Assembly: GCF_002387245.1 (NCBI RefSeq)
Contig: NZ_DGLD01000019.1
Coordinates: 372,001-436,000, forward strand
DNA from: Brevundimonas sp. UBA4553
GTDB lineage: Bacteria; Pseudomonadota; Alphaproteobacteria; Caulobacterales; Caulobacteraceae
Direction of reading: 5' to 3'
DNA: 64,000 nt
The position numbers and the translations under genes were made by a program. The notes beneath the pieces are model-generated. The model had not been told where the DNA came from, made no database searches, and saw only the letters and a list, made by a program, of their open reading frames with translations. This document shows, piece by piece, positions 16,823 to 25,095 of the stretch (position 1 is the first letter of the stretch; every line of letters begins with the position of its first letter).

Positions 16823-16954
16823 ATACGCCTCCCCAATTCGGCTACCAGTGAACGGTGTCTCGGACGGTCGCGCAACTAACGAGATTACATCAACTGGACG
16901 GGGGCGGCCTGGCTCGCTCTATTGAGGTGATGGCAGCCAAAGTCGGGAGGACAA

Positions 16955-17449
16955 ATGCCTGTCACCGTTATGTCGAGCGCGGGCGACTACTTCGCGGAAA
17001 TCGTTGAGCCCACAGTCCGCGAGTTTCAGACCACGCCAAGCACGTTCAGGACGGCGTTCGCCACTGCCACTGCCCTCTTCCACGCCCACGAATGGCTGTG
17101 GGCACATAACCGCGCCGACCTAGAGGCCCACTATGGTCAAACGTTCGACACGGCGGGCAAGTTCTGGTCCTTCGTCGAGACGCAAGTTCCACAAGCAGGA
17201 TACATGCGCGACGTGGCGAATGCTTCGAAGCACGTCAAAATCGACAGGCGGCCCTCAACGGGTATGTCCCACATCGCAAATACTCATATCCAATCGACCG
17301 GATACGGAATGGGGACATATGGCGCGGGCCGGTATGGGGGGCAAAATCTCGCCATGGACGACAGCGGAAGGACGATCAGTTTCGACGCATGCGTGAACGA
17401 CCTAATCGGGTTTTGGCGACCCTTAGTGCAGCGGCTGTATCCGACTTAA
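16955..17449 (+). CDS. Hypothetical protein
   Basis: 164 residues; GGGAGG precedes ATG 16955. The first 105 residues are a helical bundle with HAHEWLWAHN and YMRDVANASKHVKID. A helix bearing N-A-S-K-H is typical of a family of small unannotated proteins, some of them HEPN-related, but I see no R-x4-6-H. The C-terminal third has Gly/Tyr-rich turns (GYGMGTYGAGRYGGQN). It ends with a 4-base tail-to-tail overlap with the next gene. The function is not known. Confidence 0.5.
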   Translation: MPVTVMSSAGDYFAEIVEPTVREFQTTPSTFRTAFATATALFHAHEWLWAHNRADLEAHYGQTFDTAGKFWSFVETQVPQAGYMRDVANASKHVKIDRRPSTGMSHIANTHIQSTGYGMGTYGAGRYGGQNLAMDDSGRTISFDACVNDLIGFWRPLVQRLYPT

Positions 17450-18165
17450 TTGCCAGCGGCTTCGAGACGGTCGTTCAACCGTTTGGCCAGCGCGACTGAG
17501 GTCTCGGCGTGGCTCGTCTCATCGAGCAAGAGCGCGTGAAGTAGGCTTCCTTGCAGGGTCGCCGCGATTTGCCACAGATGATGCGACTTGCTGGTCAAGT
17601 CCGTCCAGGCGTCCTGCATGTCGAGGTTCTGGTCTGTCACCACCCCTCGCATGACGGACAGACCGGTGACGTGTGACGAGGTTCCCGAAAGCCCTCGGTA
17701 GAAGCGATAAAGCATGTCCACCTCACCCAGCTTGGCCAGAGTCTGCATGCTGAGCTTTGCGGCTCTGAGACCGGGGGGCAATCGTTCAGCAAGCCAACGT
17801 CGAGTCGCGCCCGCTTCCCGTTCCATCTCTTTGTCGCCCATGTCTCGGAATTGGTTGATCTGACCGTTGAGGGTCAGCAGCGCGTCCTGTTGAAGCTGGG
17901 TCCATAGGCCATCAGGCGACTTGTAGTTTGCCGCGATACAGATTGCTGCTTCGATCGAGGATCGCAGGATGGTGTCGGATTCGACCGGCAGCCCTCCATT
18001 GTAGAGCAGGGCGTATCCGCGATGGTGGCTCCACAGCCGCTTGAACAGCATGCAGGAGACCATCTTTGGATCGTTGTTCAATCCTACGGTCGCCAGCGTT
18101 CGCTGCCACAGGGCGGCCCCCAAGCGGTTCGTTTCGTTGAAGAGGAGCGCATCCTCAGCAATCAT
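17446..18165 (-). CDS. DUF5677-like protein
   Basis: 239 residues from ATG 18165. A longer TTG start at 18213 is unlikely because its ribosome site abuts the codon and it would overlap the next gene. The core (ALLYNGGLPVESDTILRSSI, then EAAICIAANY) and a later RGLSGTSSHVTGLS match the pattern of DUF5677 helical-bundle proteins as I remember it. Biochemical role unknown; such genes recur in defence islands. The start faces the HEPN-like gene across 28 bp, so the two share a very compact divergent promoter. Confidence 0.5.
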   Translation of the reverse strand: MIAEDALLFNETNRLGAALWQRTLATVGLNNDPKMVSCMLFKRLWSHHRGYALLYNGGLPVESDTILRSSIEAAICIAANYKSPDGLWTQLQQDALLTLNGQINQFRDMGDKEMEREAGATRRWLAERLPPGLRAAKLSMQTLAKLGEVDMLYRFYRGLSGTSSHVTGLSVMRGVVTDQNLDMQDAWTDLTSKSHHLWQIAATLQGSLLHALLLDETSHAETSVALAKRLNDRLEAAGN

Positions 18166-18193
18166 ATGTTCGTGCCTTTGAAGGATGGTTTTG

Positions 18194-18790
18194 ATGGGTC
18201 TCAGCGATCGCAAACTCCTGGTGCCGCATGAATGGCGTGCTCACGTTAACCCGTGGGTCAAGGATGATGAACTCGCAGACCTCCTCATTCTTCGAGGCGC
18301 GATAGTCTGGTCGTATGCCCACATCGAACAGGTCATCACAGAGATCACCATCCGTGCGACTTATCTCGATGCTTATCGCGGCCTGCGGTCACAGCCGCCG
18401 TTCTCGATGTCGGCACGGCTCGCCCATCTTCGCAAAATTCTAAACATGGATGGCCCGCTGGCTCGTTATCGTTGCTACGGGCTGGCCATGATTATGCGTT
18501 ACGAGCGTGCTCGCGAGGTCAGAAACCAGATGGCTCACTCCGACATGTTCCCCATCAGTTTGTCAGGCCGCGAGTTCAGAGAGATTGTGATCGCAGACGG
18601 GACCATCACATCCAAAAGAGCCCCGTATTGGTCGGGAGAGTTGGAGCGCGTAGCAGAGAGTGCAGCGCGGTTCAGCCAACGATGCCAAGCGGTGCTTTAC
18701 GGTCTCAATGCTCGGAATCTGCTACCGACTTTCGAGGAAGGTGCGGCTTTGGTTCTGGCTGAGCGTGCCGATCGAACCTTGGCCGACTGA
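18194..18790 (+). CDS. HEPN-like protein with R-x4-H motif
   Basis: 198 residues. ATG 18194 is preferred over ATG 18185 because AAGGA at 18181-18185 is then correctly spaced. GAIVWSYAHIEQVITEI near the N-terminus and EVRNQMAHSDMF (Arg110 to His115) match a widespread helical family that carries R-[NH]-x3-H, the HEPN RNase signature. If active it would be a metal-independent RNase, often a toxin or abortive-infection effector. The TTG of the HNH gene follows 23 bases downstream, so the two are likely co-transcribed. Activity is inferred from the motif only. Confidence 0.5.
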   Translation: MGLSDRKLLVPHEWRAHVNPWVKDDELADLLILRGAIVWSYAHIEQVITEITIRATYLDAYRGLRSQPPFSMSARLAHLRKILNMDGPLARYRCYGLAMIMRYERAREVRNQMAHSDMFPISLSGREFREIVIADGTITSKRAPYWSGELERVAESAARFSQRCQAVLYGLNARNLLPTFEEGAALVLAERADRTLAD

Positions 18791-18813
18791 CGATCATAGG
18801 CGGCGAGACCCAA

Positions 18814-19680
18814 TTGAGCAGTGCATACCTTTCGCTAAATCTGGAAGCGAACGAGCGCATCACATACCCGTCGCCGGGTCGGTGCATCTACTGCGGCGCG
18901 ACCGACGCAGAGTTGACTGACGAACACGTCGTCCCCTTCGCTTTAACGGGCAACGCCGTAATCTTCGAAAAGGCTTCTTGTAGGCCCTGCGCGAAAGCGA
19001 TCAGTCCCTACGAACAGTTTGTCCTCCGACAGACTTACGGAAATCTGCGGGTCCAGATCGACGCACCCACGAGACGCCCAAAGGACCGCAAAACCCGCAT
19101 CGACCATCCCTTCCTGCTACTGGATGAGCGCGGCCGAACGATGCGGAAATGGACCGTCCAGACGGATTGGGACCGCTGCCCCGTCCTGTGCCCAAGCTGG
19201 CTCGCGCCATGGCCAACGATCATCGACGACAAGCCACGCTCAGCAGTCATCCACGGCGAGAAATGGTATTATCAAGATCAGCGGCTCACCGCCTTTATCG
19301 ACAAGACTCGCCGGTTCTTCGGAAGCCCCGGCGTCGCCTATGAGGTGGGAAAGATCGACGGTGCGGGATTCCTGAGATTCATCGCAAAAATGGCCCACGG
19401 CTACGCAGTAGCGACGCGCGGCTATGATGCTTTCGACTGGCTTACTCCGGGCGTGATCCTCGGCTCTGATCCATACGTGTCTCACTTAGTGGGTGGATCA
19501 GGCTACGTAGAGCCAGCGGACCTGGAGACGGGGTCGGCCATCAAGTTCGACTTTGGAGACCCGACTCCTGAAATCCCATTCTTCCTGGTGCGAATTCGCC
19601 TGTTCGAATTCCTTGGGACGCCCGATCAAGTGGTGGTCGTGGGCCGTCCCAAAGGCACACCGGTTTTGATGGACGGTTAA
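18814..19680 (+). CDS. HNH endonuclease-like protein
   Basis: 288 residues from TTG 18814. The HNH module is at the N-terminus: CIYCG (Cys24, Cys27), TDEHVVPFAL (Asp36, Glu37, His38) and CRPC (Cys56, Cys59), which gives a zinc knuckle around the catalytic His. The remaining 230 residues are an unassigned alpha/beta region, so the nuclease is a short N-terminal unit on a large partner domain. It is the last gene before the right attachment site and follows the HEPN-like gene closely. A DNA-cutting role in defence is inferred from motif and setting. Confidence 0.7.
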   Translation: MSSAYLSLNLEANERITYPSPGRCIYCGATDAELTDEHVVPFALTGNAVIFEKASCRPCAKAISPYEQFVLRQTYGNLRVQIDAPTRRPKDRKTRIDHPFLLLDERGRTMRKWTVQTDWDRCPVLCPSWLAPWPTIIDDKPRSAVIHGEKWYYQDQRLTAFIDKTRRFFGSPGVAYEVGKIDGAGFLRFIAKMAHGYAVATRGYDAFDWLTPGVILGSDPYVSHLVGGSGYVEPADLETGSAIKFDFGDPTPEIPFFLVRIRLFEFLGTPDQVVVVGRPKGTPVLMDG

Positions 19681-19712
19681 GGCAAGTCAGTCTCTTGTCT
19701 CACCGACCGCAA

Positions 19713-19734
19713 TGATACAAAACCTCGATACAAG
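19713..19734 (+). promoter_or_regulatory. Paired arm-type integrase sites, right end
   Basis: TGATACAAAAC (19713-19723) and CGATACAAG (19726-19734) repeat the 13-bp-spaced pair at 3042-3064 beside the integrase. They lie about 60-80 bp inside the right core repeat, where arm sites are expected. Confidence 0.5.
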
Positions 19735-19793
19735 CGGTCCCCCACCGTTTTGGCGAGTGTTGAGTTTGCGGGGTTTTTTGGGTGGGCGACGTC

Positions 19794-19812
19794 TCCTAGT
19801 TCCCCAGCCATC
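19794..19812 (+). repeat. attR: right 19-bp direct repeat
   Basis: Identical to 2974-2992. The base before it differs (C versus G), as does the base after it (T versus C), so 19 bp is the exact limit of identity. It marks the right boundary of the island. Confidence 0.85.
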
Positions 19813-20214
19813 TGCTCTTCTCGACGCGAGTAGAGATCGCCCAACTCCCCCTAAAGTAATGTTGGCTTTGACAGCGGTTCGCCGCTTGGCTGTGGCGTGT
19901 GATTTACGCGCTTGGCATGCGTAGGCGCGCCGCTGGATGTTTCAGCGTCTCGCGATGGCCAAGGGTGATTTTGGCGCCTCTTCGTCAGTCGCTGGGCGGA
20001 CTTGCGGTCGCTAAATGTGCTGAGGGGCGCCTGCAGCGGCTCTGCGTTTCTGAGCGGGTGGCAGCCTACTTTGGCGCGATCCGCTGTCTCCACGGCATGC
20101 CCAAGGTGATCTCGAGCGAGCTATTGGGCCGGGCGGTGAGTGGCGCAGAATCGCGCGTCCTTGAGAGCGAACGCATGCCGAATACGAAGAAGAGTGTCTC
20201 GAGGGGAGCGGGGT
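19813..20214. other. Right flank of the island, no gene seen
   Basis: About 400 bp between attR and the tRNA-Asp 3' hairpin. Open frames here are short or run into the tRNA gene. I find no motif, repeat or RNA that I can support. Confidence 0.4.
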
Positions 20215-20247
20215 GCGCCATTCTCTTGTTCTTGAAGAGAATGGCGC
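20215..20247 (-). terminator. 13-bp perfect inverted repeat at the tRNA-Asp 3' end
   Basis: GCGCCATTCTCTT (20215-20227), a 7-base loop, and AAGAGAATGGCGC (20235-20247) pair perfectly. On the minus strand the 5' arm starts in the tRNA's own GCGCCA end. It probably acts as terminator or processing hairpin for tRNA-Asp, though no T-run follows. Confidence 0.5.
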
Positions 20248-20318
20248 GAGTGACGGGGCTCGAACCCGCGACCTCCGGCGTGACAGGCCGGCACTCTAAC
20301 CAACTGAGCTACACCCGC
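20242..20318 (-). tRNA. tRNA-Asp(GTC)
   Basis: A 77-nt cloverleaf on the minus strand including encoded CCA. The acceptor GCGGGTG pairs with CACTCGC (one G-U), followed by a D-arm GCTC...GAGT, an anticodon arm CCGGC-CTGTCAC-GCCGG with anticodon GTC, variable loop AGGTC, and a T-arm with TTCGAGC. All arms pair, so it should be functional. Confidence 0.95.
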
Positions 20319-20430
20319 GTTTCCCGAACCGAAGCGCTGTGCGCCGCGGCGAGGGGCGTCGTTTAGGCGGGGGCGTCGCACACGTCAAGCGATGCGACTG
20401 TGGATAAGTGAAAAGATCGCGCGACCTCCG

Positions 20431-22041
20431 TTACTTGGCCGCTGCGGCGGCCTGTGGCGGGGCCACGGGGCCAGCGATTCCGCCGTCTGTCGGAAGGTTT
20501 GAGGCGACGGCGGGCGGCGGCGGTTCGTAGTGAACGCCCACGCCCGGCCCCAGCGGCAGGTCCAGCGCCACCCAGGTCGCCACCATGATCAGACCCGCGA
20601 CCAGGAAGGCCCCGGCATAGGGCAGCATGGTGGCCATCAGCGAACCCAGGCCGAAGCGCGGGTCCCAACGCTGGGCGAAGGTCAGGATCAGCGGGAAGTA
20701 GCTCATCAGAGGCGTCGCGATGTTGGTGACGCTGTCGCCCATGCGATAGGCGGCGGTCGTCATCTCGGGGCTGATGCCCAGCAGCATGAACATGGGCACG
20801 ACAATGGGCGCCAGCGCCGACCACTTGGCCGAGGCCGAGCCGATGAACAGGTCGAAGACGCAGGACACCAGCACCACGATAATCAGAAGCAGAGGCGTCG
20901 GCAGGGCCAGCTCGCGCAGGGACCCTGCGGCGTTGACGGCCAGGATCGGCCCCAGGCCCGACCAGTTGAACATGGCGACGAAGTGGGCGGCGAAGAAGGC
21001 CAGGACGATATAGGGGGCCAACTGGCTGATCCCTTCGCGCATCATGCGGACGAGGTCGTGGTGGGACTTGATCGAGCCGGAGCCGACGCCGAAGGCCGCG
21101 CCAGCCCCGAAGAAGGTCAGGGCGAAGAAGGCGACCAGCGAACGATAGAGCGGGTTGAAACGCTGGGCCGGCTCGGCGTCAGCGTCGACGAAAGGGGAGC
21201 CCGGCAGCAGGGTGACGATCGTCCACAGCGCGATCATCGACAGGATGGTCAGGCCCGCGAAGATCAGGCCGCGCTTTTCGGCGCCGCTAAGAGGGGTTTT
21301 CTCTTCGGCGGTGGCCGGAGCGGCGGAAGAGGGAACCCAAGGGCCAAGGCGCGGCTCGATTACGCGGTCGGTCAGGAACCAGACAATCGGCGTGAACACG
21401 ATGACGACGCCGACGATGAAGAACCAGTTGCCTGCGATGCTGACGGCATAGGACGGGTCGATCAGGTGAGCGGCTGGTTCGGTGATGCCCAGAATCAGCG
21501 CGTCGCTGGCGCCCGGAAACAGGTTGCCCGCGTATCCCCCCGACACAGCGGCGAAGCCGGCGGCCAGACCGGCAAGGGGGTGACGGCCTGCTGCGGCGAA
21601 GATGACAGCGGCCAGAGGGATGACGACAACATAAGAAGCGTCGGAGGCGTGGTGGGAGACCATGCCGGTGACCACCACGATCGGCGTCAGGATGAATCGC
21701 GGCGCATTCAGCAGGGCGCCGCGAATGGCGGTCGAGAACATGCCGGTCCGTTCGGCGACCGAGGCCCCGTAAATAATTGTGATCACGATCCCGAGGGGCG
21801 GGAAATCGGCCAGGGTGCGCGGCATGCCGATGAACAGCCGTTCCAGATTGGCTGGCGACAGCAGGCTTTCGGCCTGCAGTACGTCGCCGGTCACCGGGTT
21901 GACGGCGGACCAGCCCAGACCGGCGCCGACCATGCTGAGCACGATCAGGCCCAGGATCAGCCAGAGAAAGAGAAATACGGGATCGGGCAGGCGATTGCCG
22001 ACGCGTTCGATGGTGTTCAGCAAGCGTGCTGCCAGGCTCAT
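20431..22041 (-). CDS. AbgT-family transporter
   Basis: 536 residues from ATG 22041 (AAGG eight bases upstream; an ATG at 22080 has no ribosome site). It has about a dozen hydrophobic helices. The N-terminal ERVGNRLPDPVFLFLWLI is the typical opening of AbgT proteins, followed by the GMVSHHASDASYVVVIPLAA and GYAGNLFPGASDALILGIT segments conserved in the family, and SAKWSALAPIVVPMFMLLG later. Family members import p-aminobenzoyl-glutamate or export sulfonamides/antifolates; which applies cannot be read from sequence. A Pro/Ala-rich tail closes the protein. It is monocistronic and divergent from nuoA. Confidence 0.9.
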   Translation of the reverse strand: MSLAARLLNTIERVGNRLPDPVFLFLWLILGLIVLSMVGAGLGWSAVNPVTGDVLQAESLLSPANLERLFIGMPRTLADFPPLGIVITIIYGASVAERTGMFSTAIRGALLNAPRFILTPIVVVTGMVSHHASDASYVVVIPLAAVIFAAAGRHPLAGLAAGFAAVSGGYAGNLFPGASDALILGITEPAAHLIDPSYAVSIAGNWFFIVGVVIVFTPIVWFLTDRVIEPRLGPWVPSSAAPATAEEKTPLSGAEKRGLIFAGLTILSMIALWTIVTLLPGSPFVDADAEPAQRFNPLYRSLVAFFALTFFGAGAAFGVGSGSIKSHHDLVRMMREGISQLAPYIVLAFFAAHFVAMFNWSGLGPILAVNAAGSLRELALPTPLLLIIVVLVSCVFDLFIGSASAKWSALAPIVVPMFMLLGISPEMTTAAYRMGDSVTNIATPLMSYFPLILTFAQRWDPRFGLGSLMATMLPYAGAFLVAGLIMVATWVALDLPLGPGVGVHYEPPPPAVASNLPTDGGIAGPVAPPQAAAAAK

Positions 22042-22251
22042 GCTGCGACCTTGATTACGGGGGTATGGGAAAGCCGCCATTTACGCGTATCGGCGGTGCG
22101 GCTGGCAATGTCGCGGCCTGCGGCAAAACGCGCGCAGGCTTGCGAACCGTTCTCAACAAAAAACCTTTGCCGACATGGGTTTGAACCTGCCGAAGGTTGG
22201 GTCTAAGAAGCCCCGAATCCGCCCCCTCCCTCGGCGGGCGAGGCAGCTCGA

Positions 22252-22629
22252 ATGAACGCATTTCTTCTGGAATACCTCCCGATCGTCGTTTTCCTGGCGA
22301 TCGCCGCCGTCCTGGGCCTCGGCTTCATGCTGGCCGCCTGGGCTCTGGCGCCGAAAAATCCCGACACCGAAAAGCTGTCGGCCTATGAGTGCGGCTTCAA
22401 CGCCTTTGACGACGCACGCATGAAGTTCGACGTCCGGTTCTACCTGGTGTCGATCCTCTTCATCATCTTCGACCTGGAAGTGGCCTTCCTGTTCCCGTGG
22501 GCGGTGTCGATGTTCGACCTGTCGCATGGCGGCATGGTCTTCGCCTTCTGGTCGATGATGATCTTCCTCGGCGTCCTGACCGTCGGCTTTATCTACGAAT
22601 GGAAGAAGGGAGCGCTGGAATGGCAGTGA
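22252..22629 (+). CDS. nuoA: NADH-quinone oxidoreductase subunit A
   Basis: 125 residues, three transmembrane helices. ECGFNAFDDARMKFDVRFYL is the conserved TMH1-2 loop of NuoA, and the following IIFDLEVAFLFPW is diagnostic. It is part of the membrane arm of complex I near the quinone site. It is the first gene of the nuo operon; the promoter must lie in the 210 bp shared with the divergent abgT-like gene. The last 10 bases overlap nuoB. Confidence 0.97.
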   Translation: MNAFLLEYLPIVVFLAIAAVLGLGFMLAAWALAPKNPDTEKLSAYECGFNAFDDARMKFDVRFYLVSILFIIFDLEVAFLFPWAVSMFDLSHGGMVFAFWSMMIFLGVLTVGFIYEWKKGALEWQ

Positions 22630-23198
22630 TCGCCCCATCGAGCCCGCTGGTCCCGGCGAACTCCGCCGCGCGTTCGACCGTCGAAGGCTACGACCCCAAG
22701 ATTCATGACAAGTTCTTCGAGGCGGTGAACACCGAACTCGGCGAGCAGGGCTTCCTGACGACCTCGCTGGACGACGTCATCAACTGGGCCCGCACGGGTT
22801 CGCTGATGTGGATGTCGTTCGGCCTGGCCTGCTGCGCCGTCGAGATGATCCACCTGTCGATGCCGCGCTTCGACCTTGAGCGCTTCGGCACCGCGCCGCG
22901 CGGTTCGCCGCGTCAGTCGGACCTGATGATCGTCGCCGGCACCCTGACCAACAAGATGGCTCCGGCCCTGCGCAAGGTCTACGACCAGATGCCGGATCCG
23001 CGCTACGTCATCTCGATGGGCAGCTGCGCCAACGGCGGCGGCTACTATCACTATAGCTACAGCGTCGTGCGCGGCTGCGACCGCGTGGTGCCAGTGGACG
23101 TCTATGTCCCGGGTTGCCCGCCGACGGCCGAGGCCCTGCTGTACGGCATCCTGCAACTGCAGAAGAAGATCCGCCGCACGGGGACGATCGAGCGATGA
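22620..23198 (+). CDS. nuoB: NADH-quinone oxidoreductase subunit B
   Basis: 192 residues starting at ATG 22620 inside the end of nuoA. It carries cluster N2, the last [4Fe-4S] centre before quinone. The ligands are visible as Cys71-Cys72 (GLACCAVEM), Cys136 (GSCANGGG) and Cys166 (VPGCPP). A 30-residue flexible N-terminal extension precedes the fold, as in other alphaproteobacteria. The stop overlaps the nuoC start by four bases (ATGA). Confidence 0.97.
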   Translation: MAVIAPSSPLVPANSAARSTVEGYDPKIHDKFFEAVNTELGEQGFLTTSLDDVINWARTGSLMWMSFGLACCAVEMIHLSMPRFDLERFGTAPRGSPRQSDLMIVAGTLTNKMAPALRKVYDQMPDPRYVISMGSCANGGGYYHYSYSVVRGCDRVVPVDVYVPGCPPTAEALLYGILQLQKKIRRTGTIER

Positions 23199-23821
23199 GC
23201 GAACTGGTGCGCGTCGCGGAGCGCGAATCCGCCCTGACCCCGCTGGGGACTGAAATGGTGGCGGCTCTCGGTGTCGAGGCCGTCGTCGCCTATGGCGAGC
23301 TGACCCTGATCGCCCCGCGCGAGAACATCGTCGCCGTCATGGCGGCTCTGCGCGATCAATTCGGCTTCCAGTTGCTGATGGACGCCTGCGGCGCCGACTA
23401 TCCCGATCGCGCCGAGCGCTTCGAGGTGGTCTATCATCTGCTGTCGCTGACCCGCGCCGCGCGCGTTCGCGTCAAGGTTTCGACCGACGAAGTGAAGCCC
23501 GTTCCCAGTGTCGTATCGGTCTATCCGTCGGCGGGCTGGTTCGAGCGCGAGGCCTTCGACATGTACGGCATGATCTTCTCGGATCACCCCGACATGCGCC
23601 GCATCCTGACCGACTACGGTTTCGAAGGGCACCCCCTTCGCAAGGACTTCCCGATGACGGGCTATGTCGAGGTCCGCTACGACGAAGAGCAGAAGCGCGT
23701 GGTCTATGAGCCGGTGAAGCTGGCCCAGGAATATCGCAATTTCGACTTCCTCTCTCCGTGGGAAGGCGCTGAGTACCCGGCCCCGGTCCTGCCGGGCGAC
23801 GAGAAGGCGGGAGCCAAGTAA
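23195..23821 (+). CDS. nuoC: NADH-quinone oxidoreductase subunit C
   Basis: 208 residues from ATG 23195. It is a separate NuoC, not a NuoCD fusion. The family signature ERFEVVYHLLSL is followed by SAGWFEREAFDMYGMIF and then FEGHPLRKDFPMTGYVEVRY. It sits in the hydrophilic connecting arm against NuoB and NuoD. The TAA shares its last base with the ATG of nuoD. Confidence 0.97.
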   Translation: MSELVRVAERESALTPLGTEMVAALGVEAVVAYGELTLIAPRENIVAVMAALRDQFGFQLLMDACGADYPDRAERFEVVYHLLSLTRAARVRVKVSTDEVKPVPSVVSVYPSAGWFEREAFDMYGMIFSDHPDMRRILTDYGFEGHPLRKDFPMTGYVEVRYDEEQKRVVYEPVKLAQEYRNFDFLSPWEGAEYPAPVLPGDEKAGAK

Positions 23822-25095
23822 TGGCCGACGGCAACAACACCCCTGCGACGGCCGCTCCCAAGGCGATTGATCCTTTCGAGGACTATGAGGATGGCCTGAC
23901 CCCGCACGCGCGGGCGATGGACGACCGCAAGTTCACCATCAACTTCGGCCCGCAACACCCCGCTGCGCACGGCGTGCTGCGCCTGGTGCTGGAACTGGAC
24001 GGCGAACTGGTGACCCGCGTCGATCCGCATATCGGTCTGCTGCACCGCGGCACCGAGAAGCTGATGGAGTCGCGCACCTATCTGCAGAACATCCCCTATC
24101 TGGACCGGTTGGACTACGTCTCGCCGATGAACCAGGAGCATGCCTTCTGCCTGGCCATCGAGCGCCTGCTGGAACTGGACGTGCCGTATCGCGGCCAACT
24201 GATCCGGGTCCTCTACTCGGAAATGGGCCGCATTCTGAACCACCTGCTGAACACGACCATGCAAGCCATGGACGTGGGCGCCCTGACCCCGCCGCTGTGG
24301 GGTCACGAAGAGCGCGAGAAGCTGATGGTGTTCTACGAGCGCGCCTGCGGCGCCCGTCTGCACGCCAACTACTTCCGTCCCGGCGGCGTCCATCAGGACC
24401 TGACGCCGGAACTGGTCGACGACATCGGTCGCTGGTGCGCCGAGTTCCCGGCCAAGCTGGCGGACATCGAGAGCTTGGTCACCGAGAACCGCATCTTCAA
24501 GCAGCGCAACGTCGACATCGGCGTCGTGTCCAAGGAAGAAGCCCTGGCCTGGGGCTTCTCGGGCGTCATGCTGCGCGGTTCGGATATCGCCTGGGATCTG
24601 CGCAAGGCCACGCCCTACGATTGCTATGCGGACCTCGAGTTCGACATCGCCGTCGGCAAGAACGGCGATTGCTGGGACCGCTACCTCTGCCGCATCGAAG
24701 AAATGAAGCAGTCGGTCCGCATCATGGAGCAATGCATCCACAAGCTGCGCAACTGCCCCGGCGAACCGGTCCTGACCGAAAACAACAAGATCACCCCGCC
24801 GCGCCGCGGTGAGATGAAGCGTTCGATGGAAGCGCTGATCCACCACTTCAAGCTCTACACCGAGGGCTTCAAGACGCCGGAAGGCGAGGTCTATGCGGCC
24901 GTTGAAGCGCCCAAGGGCGAGTTCGGCGTCTATCTGGTGTCGGACGGCACCAACAAACCCTACCGCGTCAAGCTGTCGGCCCCCGGGTTCCGCCACCTGC
25001 AGGCGATGGACTGGATGAACACGGGCCACATGCTGGCGGACGTGTCGGCCATCCTCGGTTCGCTCGACATGGTGTTCGGAGAAGTGGACCGATGA
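23821..25095 (+). CDS. nuoD: NADH-quinone oxidoreductase subunit D
   Basis: 424 residues, 49-kDa subunit homologue. FGPQHPAAHGVLRLVLELDG near the N-terminus contains the quinone-pocket His, and GLLHRGTEKLME follows. The C-terminus DVSAILGSLDMVFGEVDR is the conserved family ending. With NuoB it forms the quinone-binding cavity. It overlaps nuoE by four bases. Confidence 0.97.
   Translation: MADGNNTPATAAPKAIDPFEDYEDGLTPHARAMDDRKFTINFGPQHPAAHGVLRLVLELDGELVTRVDPHIGLLHRGTEKLMESRTYLQNIPYLDRLDYVSPMNQEHAFCLAIERLLELDVPYRGQLIRVLYSEMGRILNHLLNTTMQAMDVGALTPPLWGHEEREKLMVFYERACGARLHANYFRPGGVHQDLTPELVDDIGRWCAEFPAKLADIESLVTENRIFKQRNVDIGVVSKEEALAWGFSGVMLRGSDIAWDLRKATPYDCYADLEFDIAVGKNGDCWDRYLCRIEEMKQSVRIMEQCIHKLRNCPGEPVLTENNKITPPRRGEMKRSMEALIHHFKLYTEGFKTPEGEVYAAVEAPKGEFGVYLVSDGTNKPYRVKLSAPGFRHLQAMDWMNTGHMLADVSAILGSLDMVFGEVDR

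Larger units (their letters stand above)
2974..19812. mobile_element. Integrative genomic island with tyrosine integrase and defence cargo
   Basis: A 19-bp direct repeat bounds about 16.8 kb. A tyrosine integrase gene starts 72 bp inside the left copy, and similar paired short repeats lie inside both ends. The content is typical cargo: integrase, AAA ATPase, serine recombinase, Rep-like protein, a large restriction-modification enzyme, and HEPN-like and HNH proteins. No conjugation or phage structural genes are present, so it is an integrative or mobilizable island rather than a complete ICE or prophage. Confidence 0.85.

Noticed and set aside
2974..19812. CRISPR array, conjugation genes or phage structural genes in the island
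   Set aside because: I looked for regularly spaced repeats, relaxase/type IV secretion motifs and capsid or tail genes and saw none.
19899..20366. Plus-strand frame spanning the tRNA-Asp gene
   Set aside because: It contains the reverse complement of a complete tRNA and has no protein-like composition or ribosome site.
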